A DNA stretch of 5,964 nt from Nitrospirota bacterium (GTDB lineage Bacteria; Nitrospirota; UBA9217), in contig JAJYKN010000100.1 in the NCBI GenBank assembly GCA_021788515.1, positions 1 through 5,964 on the forward strand, read 5' to 3'. A program made the position numbers and the translations under genes. Positions 1 through 5,964 of this stretch are shown piece by piece. A model generated the notes under the pieces. That model searched no databases and had not been told where the DNA came from. It was given only the letters and a program-made list of their open reading frames with translations. How positions within the stretch are numbered: the first letter of the stretch is position 1; the number at the start of each line of letters is the position of its first letter.

Positions 1-1
1 C

Positions 2-502
2 GATCTCAGGAATAACGAGTTTATCCCATGTCGTGCCCACGGTTCGGTAGCGCTTTGCCGCCGTCGCAACTGGTATGATAGGCGCGTTCAGTTTTGCCGC
101 CAGGAACACTGCGCCTTCTTTCACCTCGTGAAGAGGGCCGCGTGGCCCGTCGACCGATATACCGACCGTCTTGCCGCTGCGCATGCCGTTGACAAGCCCG
201 AGGAGCGCCTTGTATCCCCTGCGCCTGCTCGAACCGCGCACCACATCGAATCCGAACCGTCTAAGCAGTCCTGCCATGATCTCCCCGTCCCGGCTCTCGC
301 TCGCCGGGATCAAGATCCCGGAATTACGATGCGTGTGAAAGAGCAAAAACATATCTCCGTGCCAGAAAGCGTAGATGATATTTTTCCCCTCTGCCGCAAA
401 TCCCTCCGGGATGCCTTTGTTCACAAAACGGATCTTGATCGATCTGCTCCAGATCGAAACGAACACCCATGCGATGAATGCTAACACTTTTGAGCGGATC
501 AT
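2..502 (-). CDS. DUF374 / LPLAT-family lysophospholipid acyltransferase-like protein, C-terminus cut by window edge
   Basis: Seen: 167 residues are visible, read leftwards from an ATG at 502, and the frame is open to the left edge. An N-terminal hydrophobic stretch (about residues 6-18) is followed by the blocks typical of the DUF374 branch of the lysophospholipid acyltransferase superfamily: FWHGDMF (46-52, the acyltransferase histidine region), SESRDGE (68-74), RRFGFDVVRGSS (81-92), SVDGPRGP (116-123) and KEGAVFLA (128-135), then a PIIPV strand (141-145). Family knowledge: these proteins are membrane-associated acyltransferases related to lipid A and glycerolipid acyltransferases, usually slightly over 200 residues, so roughly 40-60 residues are missing. 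Exact acceptor and donor are unknown. Start: ATG 502 has GAGGAAAGG at 506-514. In-frame ATGs at 526 (GAGG at 536-539, spacing 9) and 559 (poor spacing) are alternatives that would add 8 or 19 residues. It lies 127 bases after the cytochrome b gene and has no obvious functional tie to it. The family call is firm, the substrate is not. Confidence 0.85.
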   Translation of the reverse strand, partial: MIRSKVLAFIAWVFVSIWSRSIKIRFVNKGIPEGFAAEGKNIIYAFWHGDMFLLFHTHRNSGILIPASESRDGEIMAGLLRRFGFDVVRGSSRRRGYKALLGLVNGMRSGKTVGISVDGPRGPLHEVKEGAVFLAAKLNAPIIPVATAAKRYRTVGTTWDKLVIPEI

Positions 503-505
503 CGG

Positions 506-514
506 CCTTTCCTC
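506..514 (-). promoter_or_regulatory. Ribosome binding site supporting the acyltransferase start at 502
   Basis: On the minus strand the bases read GAGGAAAGG, and its GAGG core lies 8 bases before the ATG at 502. It favours this start over the in-frame ATG at 526, although that one also has a GAGG, at spacing 9, so the choice is not settled. Confidence 0.5.
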
Positions 515-591
515 GCTTCTTTGCATGGTTTTGGTCCTCGATGAGCATCTTACTGCCATACCCTCATAGCCGGGAATCGCTTCTACCAAAG

Positions 592-606
592 GCTGAACGC
601 TTCAGC
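592..606. repeat. Short perfect inverted repeat (6-bp arms, 3-base loop)
   Basis: GCTGAA at 592-597 and TTCAGC at 601-606 are perfect complements around a 3-base loop. It lies 24 bases downstream of the cytochrome b stop, where a terminator or an mRNA 3' stabilising hairpin might sit. In the direction of transcription only three T residues follow, interrupted by CC and GG, so it is at best a weak terminator. A 6-bp palindrome can also arise by chance. Confidence 0.35.
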
Positions 607-629
607 GTAATATTGTGGAGCATTCCATC

Positions 630-1283
630 TCAACGGATATGCCCCCGTTCATCAGCTTCCAGATAAGCTTCTTCAACAGGCGAAAGGTCCACTTCGTCGA
701 AACCGGTTATCATGGGCATGACATGCCCTGTGAATGAATGTCCTGTCGTCAGCATATAGACATGGATGATCACGAACGACGCGATGGCGAAAGCCGCGGC
801 AGTATGGATCAGCGCAACAGTCGCGAACGGTGTGCCGGAGGAGGTGAAGCGCTCCCACAAACCATAGGTCAGATAAGCAACCCCCGAAAGCCAGATTGCC
901 GGGAACAACACCAGCTTGAGCGACAGATAGGTCAGGGCCTGCAGAGGATTGAGCTTGCGGTTATAGGCCTTTCTGAAAGGATGCGATTCGCCCTTGAAGA
1001 TGCCGTAGGAGTAAAACCGGACCACTCGCCAGAGCCCTTTGCTGGTCGGCATGAACTGCTTCCAGACGCCCGTGGTCAGGATCCAGGAAATGGCGAACAG
1101 CCACAGGAGCATGACCCCCAGGGCGCTGTAGGTGTGGATCCTGTCAGCGAGTTCAACATTGATCAGGCGATGGAATCCATGGATGCCGAACCCGGTAAAG
1201 AGCAGCGTCACGATCAGCGCCATCTGCGTCCAGTGCCAGAACCGCTCGAAGCGGCTGTAGATCATTACTTTTCGCGTACTCAT
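630..1283 (-). CDS. Cytochrome b subunit (formate dehydrogenase gamma / b561-like), partner of the octaheme cytochrome
   Basis: Inferred role: quinol-oxidising membrane subunit feeding electrons to the periplasmic octaheme cytochrome encoded just before it. Seen: 217 residues with four hydrophobic helices at about 18-38, 51-71, 113-139 and 154-178. Candidate heme b ligands are His17 (in ERFWHW), His50, His160 and His174. Their placement in helices 1, 2 and 4, with a 14-residue gap between the last two, matches the diheme gamma subunit pattern of FdnI-type cytochromes b. Other histidines (35, 38, 182, 187) lie at helix ends, where a quinone site could form. The C-terminus after residue 195 is acidic and probably cytoplasmic. 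Start: the ATG overlaps the TAA of the preceding gene by one base (TAATG) and has a strong GGAGGAG 6 bases upstream, so translation is probably coupled. Family recognition is good. The exact partner and physiological direction are inferred from gene order. An older-style name would be thiosulfate reductase cytochrome b-like. Confidence 0.9.
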   Translation of the reverse strand: MSTRKVMIYSRFERFWHWTQMALIVTLLFTGFGIHGFHRLINVELADRIHTYSALGVMLLWLFAISWILTTGVWKQFMPTSKGLWRVVRFYSYGIFKGESHPFRKAYNRKLNPLQALTYLSLKLVLFPAIWLSGVAYLTYGLWERFTSSGTPFATVALIHTAAAFAIASFVIIHVYMLTTGHSFTGHVMPMITGFDEVDLSPVEEAYLEADERGHIR

Positions 1284-2908
1284 TATTTTCTCCTCCTCTT
1301 GGCCAGGAAACCACGGACAGCGGCATGAGCCAGCACGCCGAGGAATACCGAGAAGAAGCCGAGCAATCCGACGCCGTCAACCCATTTATTATAGTCCCGG
1401 CCGGGCAGATAAAAGCCGTTGACATTTTTCAGCCGGCCGTCCCTCGCGTGGCATTCCCCGCAGGAGAGCGCATCCTTCCTGGGCGCCACCATATGGGTGA
1501 TCGGCCAGTAGGAATAGGTCTCGATAAATCCGAACTGGCCGCTATAGGGCTTATGGAACTCCTTCATCCCGTATGCGATCGCTTTTTTCATATTGAAATT
1601 TCCCCAGAACGCCGCGTCATCAGCGCCCCAGAGATGGGTGTAGACAAGCGTGTTGTTGACCTTGTCGTATTGCTGTTTTGTATGCATGCGCTTGAACGGC
1701 CAGATCCGCGATTTCGGATCGTTATAGGAGCCGTTGAAATGGTTGATCTCGATCGGCTGTTTCGAGGGGTCGAACTTCGTGTCAATGGTGGTATAGTGCA
1801 TCTGACCGTCGAACCAGGCATAGTACGGCACGACGTTCTCGGCGTACTTGAAGGTGCCCTTGATGGACCAGTAGGTTTCACGTTTCCCGCCATTGCCCTG
1901 GACATAGTCTTCAATCGTATAGCCCTTGCCGTTTTTCGTCCTGCCCGCGGTGCTCCAGTCCCAGTCCGTCTTGGTGGCGACGCCGCCCCGCGCGAACGTG
2001 GGGATATGGCAGGTCTCGCAGGCCACTTTGTCCACATGGCTGTTCAGTTTGATGCCCTTAAGAGACAGATTATTATGCGGATAAATGCCGTGGCAGGCCT
2101 CACAGGTTGTCACGTACCGGCGAAGACCGGCCTTGCCGATTCCCTTGGTGTCCTTGGCATGTACTGCGTAGCGGCTGCCCGTCCAGATATGGTTCTTTGT
2201 TACATGGCAGGCAGTGCAGGACAAATTGAGTCCATCTTTCGCCATATGCACGTCAATAGACTTCGGCGGGTCGTTCAGTACGGAAGAAAGGTCGCCGTGC
2301 TTCACATTATCTCCCCCGCCGCCGTAGAAATGGCAGGACCCGCAATTTTGCCGTTTCGGCAGCCCCACATGCCGGGCCACGTTGTTTAAATCAATCGGCT
2401 TTTTTGCCTCGGACAGTATGGAGCAGGCCGCATTTCCTTTTGTGGGCGGCAGCCGGTAATAGGTGCCGGTGCTGTCATGGCACACGAGGCAGTCGATCTT
2501 CGTCTGATCGGTAAAATCGAAATGATCGTCTTTATACCCGTAGCTGGGATGGCACTCGGCGCACATGCCCTCGTTCCCCCGGGCATTGGTGCAGAAGTTA
2601 TTCACGAGATATCGCTTGCCCAGGGTCTGGCCGGTTTCCGGGTCCTTGTAGGTCCACGTCCAGTGAATGTTCTTCATGAATTGTTTCCCTGCTTCCGTGT
2701 GGCAGCTCAAGCAGGCCTTCGTCACTTCCGGACCGGAGGTAAAGCGTTTTTTGAGGTCCTTGAATTTCAGGTGATCGGCCGAGCCGCCGGACAGTGCGCC
2801 TGATATTTGAAGTTGCGGCGTTGGCAATGCATCCTTTGCTGCGACAGGGTATGCCGCGATCGACGCTAAAAACATTATAGCCCACATCCCCACAAATGTT
2901 TTTCCCAT
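1283..2908 (-). CDS. Octaheme c-type cytochrome, tetrathionate reductase (OTR) family, membrane-anchored
   Basis: Seen: 541 residues from the ATG at 2908. Residues 1-24 form a Sec-type signal peptide (hydrophobic core, likely cut after PVAA). Eight CXXCH motifs bind covalent heme c at 66-70, 116-120, 140-144, 189-193, 231-235, 269-273, 297-301 and 483-487. Seven lie in the first 300 residues, then comes a 181-residue aromatic-rich segment without heme, then the last. Only two other cysteines exist in the protein (106, 162). A hydrophobic helix at about 512-535 followed by AKRRRK anchors the C-terminus with the tail in the cytoplasm. Family knowledge: the Shewanella OTR is an octaheme periplasmic reductase acting on tetrathionate, nitrite and hydroxylamine in vitro, with an unusual lysine-ligated active-site heme. 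The natural substrate here is not known. Start: AGAGGG lies 7 bases upstream of 2908. In-frame ATGs at 2950 (strong GAGGAAAAGG) and 2962 (ATGA overlap with the permease stop) would extend the signal peptide n-region by 14 or 18 residues rich in lysine, so the start is open. It needs the cell's cytochrome c maturation system. Confidence 0.92.
   Translation of the reverse strand: MGKTFVGMWAIMFLASIAAYPVAAKDALPTPQLQISGALSGGSADHLKFKDLKKRFTSGPEVTKACLSCHTEAGKQFMKNIHWTWTYKDPETGQTLGKRYLVNNFCTNARGNEGMCAECHPSYGYKDDHFDFTDQTKIDCLVCHDSTGTYYRLPPTKGNAACSILSEAKKPIDLNNVARHVGLPKRQNCGSCHFYGGGGDNVKHGDLSSVLNDPPKSIDVHMAKDGLNLSCTACHVTKNHIWTGSRYAVHAKDTKGIGKAGLRRYVTTCEACHGIYPHNNLSLKGIKLNSHVDKVACETCHIPTFARGGVATKTDWDWSTAGRTKNGKGYTIEDYVQGNGGKRETYWSIKGTFKYAENVVPYYAWFDGQMHYTTIDTKFDPSKQPIEINHFNGSYNDPKSRIWPFKRMHTKQQYDKVNNTLVYTHLWGADDAAFWGNFNMKKAIAYGMKEFHKPYSGQFGFIETYSYWPITHMVAPRKDALSCGECHARDGRLKNVNGFYLPGRDYNKWVDGVGLLGFFSVFLGVLAHAAVRGFLAKRRRK
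1290..1296 (-). promoter_or_regulatory. Strong Shine-Dalgarno of the cytochrome b gene, inside the end of the cytochrome c gene
   Basis: The minus strand reads GGAGGAG, ending 6 bases before the ATG at 1283. It lies within the last codons of the octaheme cytochrome (the Arg/Lys-rich tail), so the basic C-terminal tail and the ribosome site share the same bases. Together with the TAATG overlap it fixes the start of the b subunit. Confidence 0.85.
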
Positions 2909-2915
2909 GATGGAA

Positions 2916-2921
2916 CCCTCT
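2916..2921 (-). promoter_or_regulatory. Ribosome binding site for the octaheme cytochrome start at 2908
   Basis: AGAGGG on the minus strand with 7 bases to the ATG at 2908. It gives a compact 24-residue signal peptide. If translation instead starts at 2950, these bases encode Ser-Glu-Gly of the extended n-region. Confidence 0.55.
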
Positions 2922-2950
2922 GACTTTGCTTTCTTTTTAATTTGATGCAT

Positions 2951-2960
2951 CCTTTTCCTC
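2951..2960 (-). promoter_or_regulatory. Alternative ribosome binding site for the octaheme cytochrome start at 2950, overlapping the permease stop
   Basis: GAGGAAAAGG directly precedes the in-frame ATG at 2950, with its GAGG core 6 bases away. It begins inside the TGA of the permease gene (2959-2961). A ribosome finishing the permease would sit on this site, so it suits translational coupling. The product would begin MHQIKKKAK before the hydrophobic signal core. Confidence 0.5.
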
Positions 2961-5900
2961 ATGCCCGCTCCGGTGCGCTGACGGATTCTTGAGGCCGCTT
3001 CCCGCGTGATCCGATTTTCGATTTCATCAGAGCAAGCCAGGCGACCAGGTCCTCGAAAAGCGTATAGAAGATCGGCACGTACAAAAGCGTCAGGAAGGTC
3101 GAGACCATCAGGCCTCCGATGGCCACGACGGCGAGTGGCGACAGCCGCTCCAGGCCGATGGCCCATTCCATGGCGATCGGCACCATGCCGACCGCGGTGC
3201 CGAAGGCGGTCATCAGGATCGGACGGGTCCTGACCCGCACGCTTTCCTTGAGCGCGTCGAAGGTGGACATCCCCTGCTCCCTGGCCATCTCGATGAAGTC
3301 GATCAAGAGGATCGAGTTCTTCACCACGATTCCCGCGAGCAGGATCAAGCCCATGAACGAGCCCATGGACTGGTGCTTGCCGGTGATCAGCATGGACCAG
3401 AGCGCGCCGATCAGGGCAAGCGGTATGGCGACCATGATCGTGAGCGGATGAACAAACGATTTAAAAGCCGGGACAAGGGAAAAGTAGAGCAGCACCATCC
3501 CGATCATCAAAGCCGCCATAAGAGCCGAAAACGACTCCGCGGCCTGCTTGGCGTCACCCTCCTGGGAGATGCTGTACTCCGGAGGAAGTTTCAGCCCGGC
3601 CAGCGCTTTCTGCACGTTATCCATGATGTGGGAAACCGCGGCTTTTTCGCGGTACCCGAAGACATCGATCGTATTCTGCATGCTCTGCCGGGTCAGGAGC
3701 ATCGGGACGTAGGAAGTCGTGATCGTCCCGAGCGCCGACAGCGGCACCTGGCCCAGGGGGGTCCGGACCGTGAGCCCGGCCATGCGGGCTATGCTGTCCC
3801 GGTCCGGGGCATCGTAGCGGGCGCGAATGAGGAACCCGTCCTCGCCCGCGATTCGGAAGACCGAGGCAGGTCCTCCCTGGACCGACGCCTGCACCTGCGA
3901 AGCAATGTCTTTGGGAGAGATGCCGTAGAGCGCGCACTTCTCACGGCTGACGACGAAGTTGACTTCCTTCTTGTCCGCGGTCCAGGAAAGGGAGACCGAC
4001 TTCAGCCCCCGCACGTTTTCCAGCCGCTGCTTGATCTCCTGACCGATGCCGGCGAGCACCCGGGGATCGGGGCCGCTCACCATCATGTCCACAGTGGAGC
4101 GGATGGAAGAGAGCGGCGTGGCGCCGTAGTCGAAGACGTCTACCGACTTCATGCCCGGGATTGCCAGGAACTTGCGCCGCATGTCGTCCTCGATCTGCCA
4201 CATGGTCTGCTTGCGGTGAAACCGGTCCACGAGGTTTATTGTTATGTTCCCCTGCTGCGGGTTCTTTCCGCTGCCGAAGGAGACCACCGACGGCTCCGAC
4301 CCGAGCGTGGAACTGATCGCGACCACTCCTTCTTCGCCCCCGATGATCCCCTCCATTTTGATCAGGATCTCGTTGGTCTGGGCCAGCGAGGAATTGCTGT
4401 CCGACTCGAAGTTGATCTTGACGATGCCGGTGTCCATGGGCGGCATGACGTCCTGGCCGATCAAGGGCTTCACGAACTTGCCGCTGATCACGAGGACGAC
4501 GAAGGCTGCGATGACAAAGGCGGCGCGGTGCCGCAGGGCGAAGTCGAGTGAGTTGCCGAAGAAGTCGCGGATCGTGCCCACGAACCGGTCGCTTCCCTGC
4601 TTGATGAACGTCTCGAACCGGTTTTCCCGCGCCTCTTTCTTCAGGATGTACGGGGCCAGGATCGGGATGATCGTGACCGACACGACGTAGGACGCGATCA
4701 GGGCGATCGTGAGCGAGAGCGACAGGGGGCGAAGCACGGTCTGGACGTAGCCGCCGATGAAGATGATCGGCACCAGCACGACCACCGTGGCATAGGTTCC
4801 GGAGAAGATGGCGAGCATGACCTCCTCGGTCCCTCCCGCCACCAGTCCGACCAGGTCCTTTTTGGATTCATGGTAGTGCCGTTCTATGTTCTCGATCACC
4901 ACGATGGCGTCGTCCAGGAGCATGCCCACGGCCAGGATCACGCCGGTGAGCGTGACCATATGGAACTCGAACCCGAAGAGCCACATCACGGCAAAGGTGA
5001 TGAGATAGGTAAAGGGGATCGAAATGGCGCAGAGGAACATCGTCCGGAGGTTGCCGAGGAACAGGAAGATGACGATGACCGTAATGATGATCGCGTCCCG
5101 GAGCGCCCCGAGCATGTTGTCGACGCTCCGCTCGATCAGGTCCTTCTGGGTGTAGCTGACCGCGAAGTCGATGAACGGATATTCTTTCTCGAGCGTGGGG
5201 AGGTCGGCCATTGCGGACTGGACAGCGTCAAGGGTATGTCCGTTCTGGGCCCGCAGGATGTTGATCCCGATCGCCTCCTTGCCGTTACCGTGGTAGGCTG
5301 ACTGCGGCTCCTGGACCCCGGCTGTTACGTTCGCCACGTCCCGAAGATGAACAGTTCCGCCTTCTTTGCGGCTGATCACGATCTCATTCAACTCCTCCGG
5401 CTCTTTGACCTCGCCGGCGGTCTTGAAAAGATACTGTCCTTCCTTTCGGATGATGAGCCCCTGGGGAATGTTCTGGTTCTGGGCTGCCAGGGCGCCGAGC
5501 ACGTCTCCCATCCCGATCCCGAAGCGGCTGAGCCGGTCCTGGTAGATCGAGACGCTAACCTCCGGCTGATTCGCGCCGAAGACCTCCACGTTGGCCACAT
5601 TGGGGAGCCGCAGCAGTTCCTCCTTGATCTGGTTGTCGGCCAGCTCGCGGATCTTCCGAAGATCGACGGGATAGCCCGGCTTGGGTGACAGCGCCAGCGT
5701 CATGGTCGGCTGGGTGGCCTGGCTGATCTTGAATATCTGAGGTGGCCGTATCCCCTGCGGCAGCCGTGCGATCACTTTGCTCAGCGCGTTGGCCACGTCG
5801 GTGGCCGCGGCATCCAGTCCTTTATCGTATTCAAATTCGGCAAGGACCACCGAGACCTCGTCCTTGGACGTCGAGGTCACGCGCCTTACCATGTCCAGGG

Positions 5901-5964
5901 TCGAAAGCTCCTTTTCGATGGGCCGGGTGATGTCCGACTCCACATCAGTGGACGCGGCCCCCGG
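2959..5964 (-). CDS. RND multidrug efflux permease, HAE1 (AcrB/MdtC-like) family, N-terminus cut by window edge
   Basis: Role: proton-driven inner-membrane pump that works with a periplasmic adaptor and an outer-membrane channel. Seen: 1001 residues, open at the right edge. The first visible residues, PGAASTDVESDITRPIE, match the region just after TM1 in AcrB (around residue 50), so about 50 residues are missing and the full protein is about 1050, normal for the family. A periplasmic loop comes first (about 1-285), then TM2-TM6 (290-440), TM7 (about 480-497), a second large loop (500-812) and TM8-TM12 (812-970). The proton-relay aspartates are present in TM4 (GMLLDDAIVVIEN, Asp351-Asp352, codons 4909-4914), and the TM10 lysine in GIVVKNS (Lys882, codon 3319-3321). 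RTRPILMTAF is in TM11. The C-terminus is a short polar tail. The TM4 motif is the drug-type HAE form rather than the metal-type HME form. Substrate unknown. Adaptor and channel genes are not in the window and would be expected to the right. Its stop lies immediately before the octaheme cytochrome gene. Confidence 0.95.
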   Translation of the reverse strand, partial: PGAASTDVESDITRPIEKELSTLDMVRRVTSTSKDEVSVVLAEFEYDKGLDAAATDVANALSKVIARLPQGIRPPQIFKISQATQPTMTLALSPKPGYPVDLRKIRELADNQIKEELLRLPNVANVEVFGANQPEVSVSIYQDRLSRFGIGMGDVLGALAAQNQNIPQGLIIRKEGQYLFKTAGEVKEPEELNEIVISRKEGGTVHLRDVANVTAGVQEPQSAYHGNGKEAIGINILRAQNGHTLDAVQSAMADLPTLEKEYPFIDFAVSYTQKDLIERSVDNMLGALRDAIIITVIVIFLFLGNLRTMFLCAISIPFTYLITFAVMWLFGFEFHMVTLTGVILAVGMLLDDAIVVIENIERHYHESKKDLVGLVAGGTEEVMLAIFSGTYATVVVLVPIIFIGGYVQTVLRPLSLSLTIALIASYVVSVTIIPILAPYILKKEARENRFETFIKQGSDRFVGTIRDFFGNSLDFALRHRAAFVIAAFVVLVISGKFVKPLIGQDVMPPMDTGIVKINFESDSNSSLAQTNEILIKMEGIIGGEEGVVAISSTLGSEPSVVSFGSGKNPQQGNITINLVDRFHRKQTMWQIEDDMRRKFLAIPGMKSVDVFDYGATPLSSIRSTVDMMVSGPDPRVLAGIGQEIKQRLENVRGLKSVSLSWTADKKEVNFVVSREKCALYGISPKDIASQVQASVQGGPASVFRIAGEDGFLIRARYDAPDRDSIARMAGLTVRTPLGQVPLSALGTITTSYVPMLLTRQSMQNTIDVFGYREKAAVSHIMDNVQKALAGLKLPPEYSISQEGDAKQAAESFSALMAALMIGMVLLYFSLVPAFKSFVHPLTIMVAIPLALIGALWSMLITGKHQSMGSFMGLILLAGIVVKNSILLIDFIEMAREQGMSTFDALKESVRVRTRPILMTAFGTAVGMVPIAMEWAIGLERLSPLAVVAIGGLMVSTFLTLLYVPIFYTLFEDLVAWLALMKSKIGSRGKRPQESVSAPERA

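Larger units (their letters stand above)
503..629 (-). other. Intergenic region between cytochrome b and acyltransferase genes
   Basis: These 127 bases follow the TGA of the cytochrome b gene. They hold a small inverted repeat (592-606) and the ribosome binding sites of the acyltransferase. I see no convincing -35/-10 promoter pair and no hairpin followed by a real T-run, so read-through from the upstream genes into the acyltransferase cannot be excluded. If the acyltransferase starts at 526 or 559, the non-coding part shrinks accordingly. Confidence 0.5.

Noticed and set aside
324..548. Minus-strand 74-codon open frame overlapping the acyltransferase start
   Set aside because: It is in a different frame from the conserved DUF374 motifs and shows no domain of its own.
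592..606. Intrinsic terminator call
   Set aside because: The stem has no T-run after it in either direction, so I list it only as an inverted repeat.
738..1328. Plus-strand open frame of 196 codons opposite the cytochrome b
   Set aside because: It is antisense to a convincing four-helix protein and its composition (Arg, Glu, Gln, His rich) is that of a shadow frame.
1325..2389. Plus-strand open frame of 354 codons opposite the octaheme cytochrome
   Set aside because: The minus strand carries eight heme motifs and a signal peptide here. The plus-strand product resembles no family I know.
1283..2908. NrfA-type nitrite reductase or octaheme hydroxylamine oxidoreductase identity
   Set aside because: There is no CXXCK heme motif as in classical NrfA. 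The 7+1 heme layout with a long gap and the surrounding sequence resemble the OTR family instead.
2963..3166. Longer start for the octaheme cytochrome at 3166
   Set aside because: It would overlap the permease end by about 200 bases, and the added residues are an out-of-frame reading of conserved TM11-TM12 codons. The signal peptide is best placed from 2908 or 2950.
3373..4551. Long open frame on the plus strand (392 codons) opposite the permease
   Set aside because: It is the antisense of a clearly conserved RND permease, its product is a charged, low-hydrophobicity sequence with no recognisable domain, and GC-rich coding DNA often leaves such frames open.
2959..5964. Heavy-metal (CzcA/HME type) efflux function for the RND permease
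   Set aside because: The TM4 motif is GMLLDDAIVVIEN, the drug-type form, not the DFG-x2-DGA pattern of metal pumps. The cytochrome neighbour alone is not evidence for metal export.

Overview
The window is a stretch of four genes that all read on the minus strand, with no sign of mobile elements, RNA genes or CRISPR. Read in the direction of transcription (right to left) they are: an RND efflux-pump inner-membrane permease that enters from the right edge (N-terminus missing); an octaheme c-type cytochrome of the tetrathionate-reductase (OTR) family; a four-helix diheme-type cytochrome b; and a DUF374/LPLAT-type acyltransferase that runs off the left edge (C-terminus missing). The DNA is GC-rich, apart from a short A-rich stretch at the start of the cytochrome c gene.

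Organism: a Gram-negative bacterium with a periplasm (RND pump, exported multiheme cytochrome, a lipid-A/phospholipid-type acyltransferase) and an anaerobic or metal/sulfur/nitrogen-respiring lifestyle. A Desulfobacterota (Geobacter-like) or Nitrospirota-type host would fit, but this is inferred from gene content and style only, and no marker gene here fixes the taxon.

Layout: 2959-5964, RND permease of the HAE1 type. 1283-2908 (possibly from 2950 or 2962), octaheme cytochrome c with a signal peptide, eight CXXCH motifs and a C-terminal membrane anchor. 630-1283, cytochrome b, whose ATG shares one base with the TAA stop of the cytochrome c gene. 503-629, a short intergenic stretch with a small perfect inverted repeat. 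2-502, partial acyltransferase.

How they work together: the octaheme cytochrome and the cytochrome b look like one membrane-bound respiratory module. The b subunit would oxidise quinol in the membrane and pass electrons through hemes b to the anchored periplasmic octaheme protein, which would reduce a small oxyanion or nitrogen/sulfur compound (tetrathionate, nitrite and hydroxylamine are substrates known for the Shewanella homologue). The permease gene ends within about 10-50 bases of the cytochrome start, so the pump and the reductase are probably co-transcribed. Whether that link is functional is unknown. The acyltransferase is probably a separate envelope-lipid gene.
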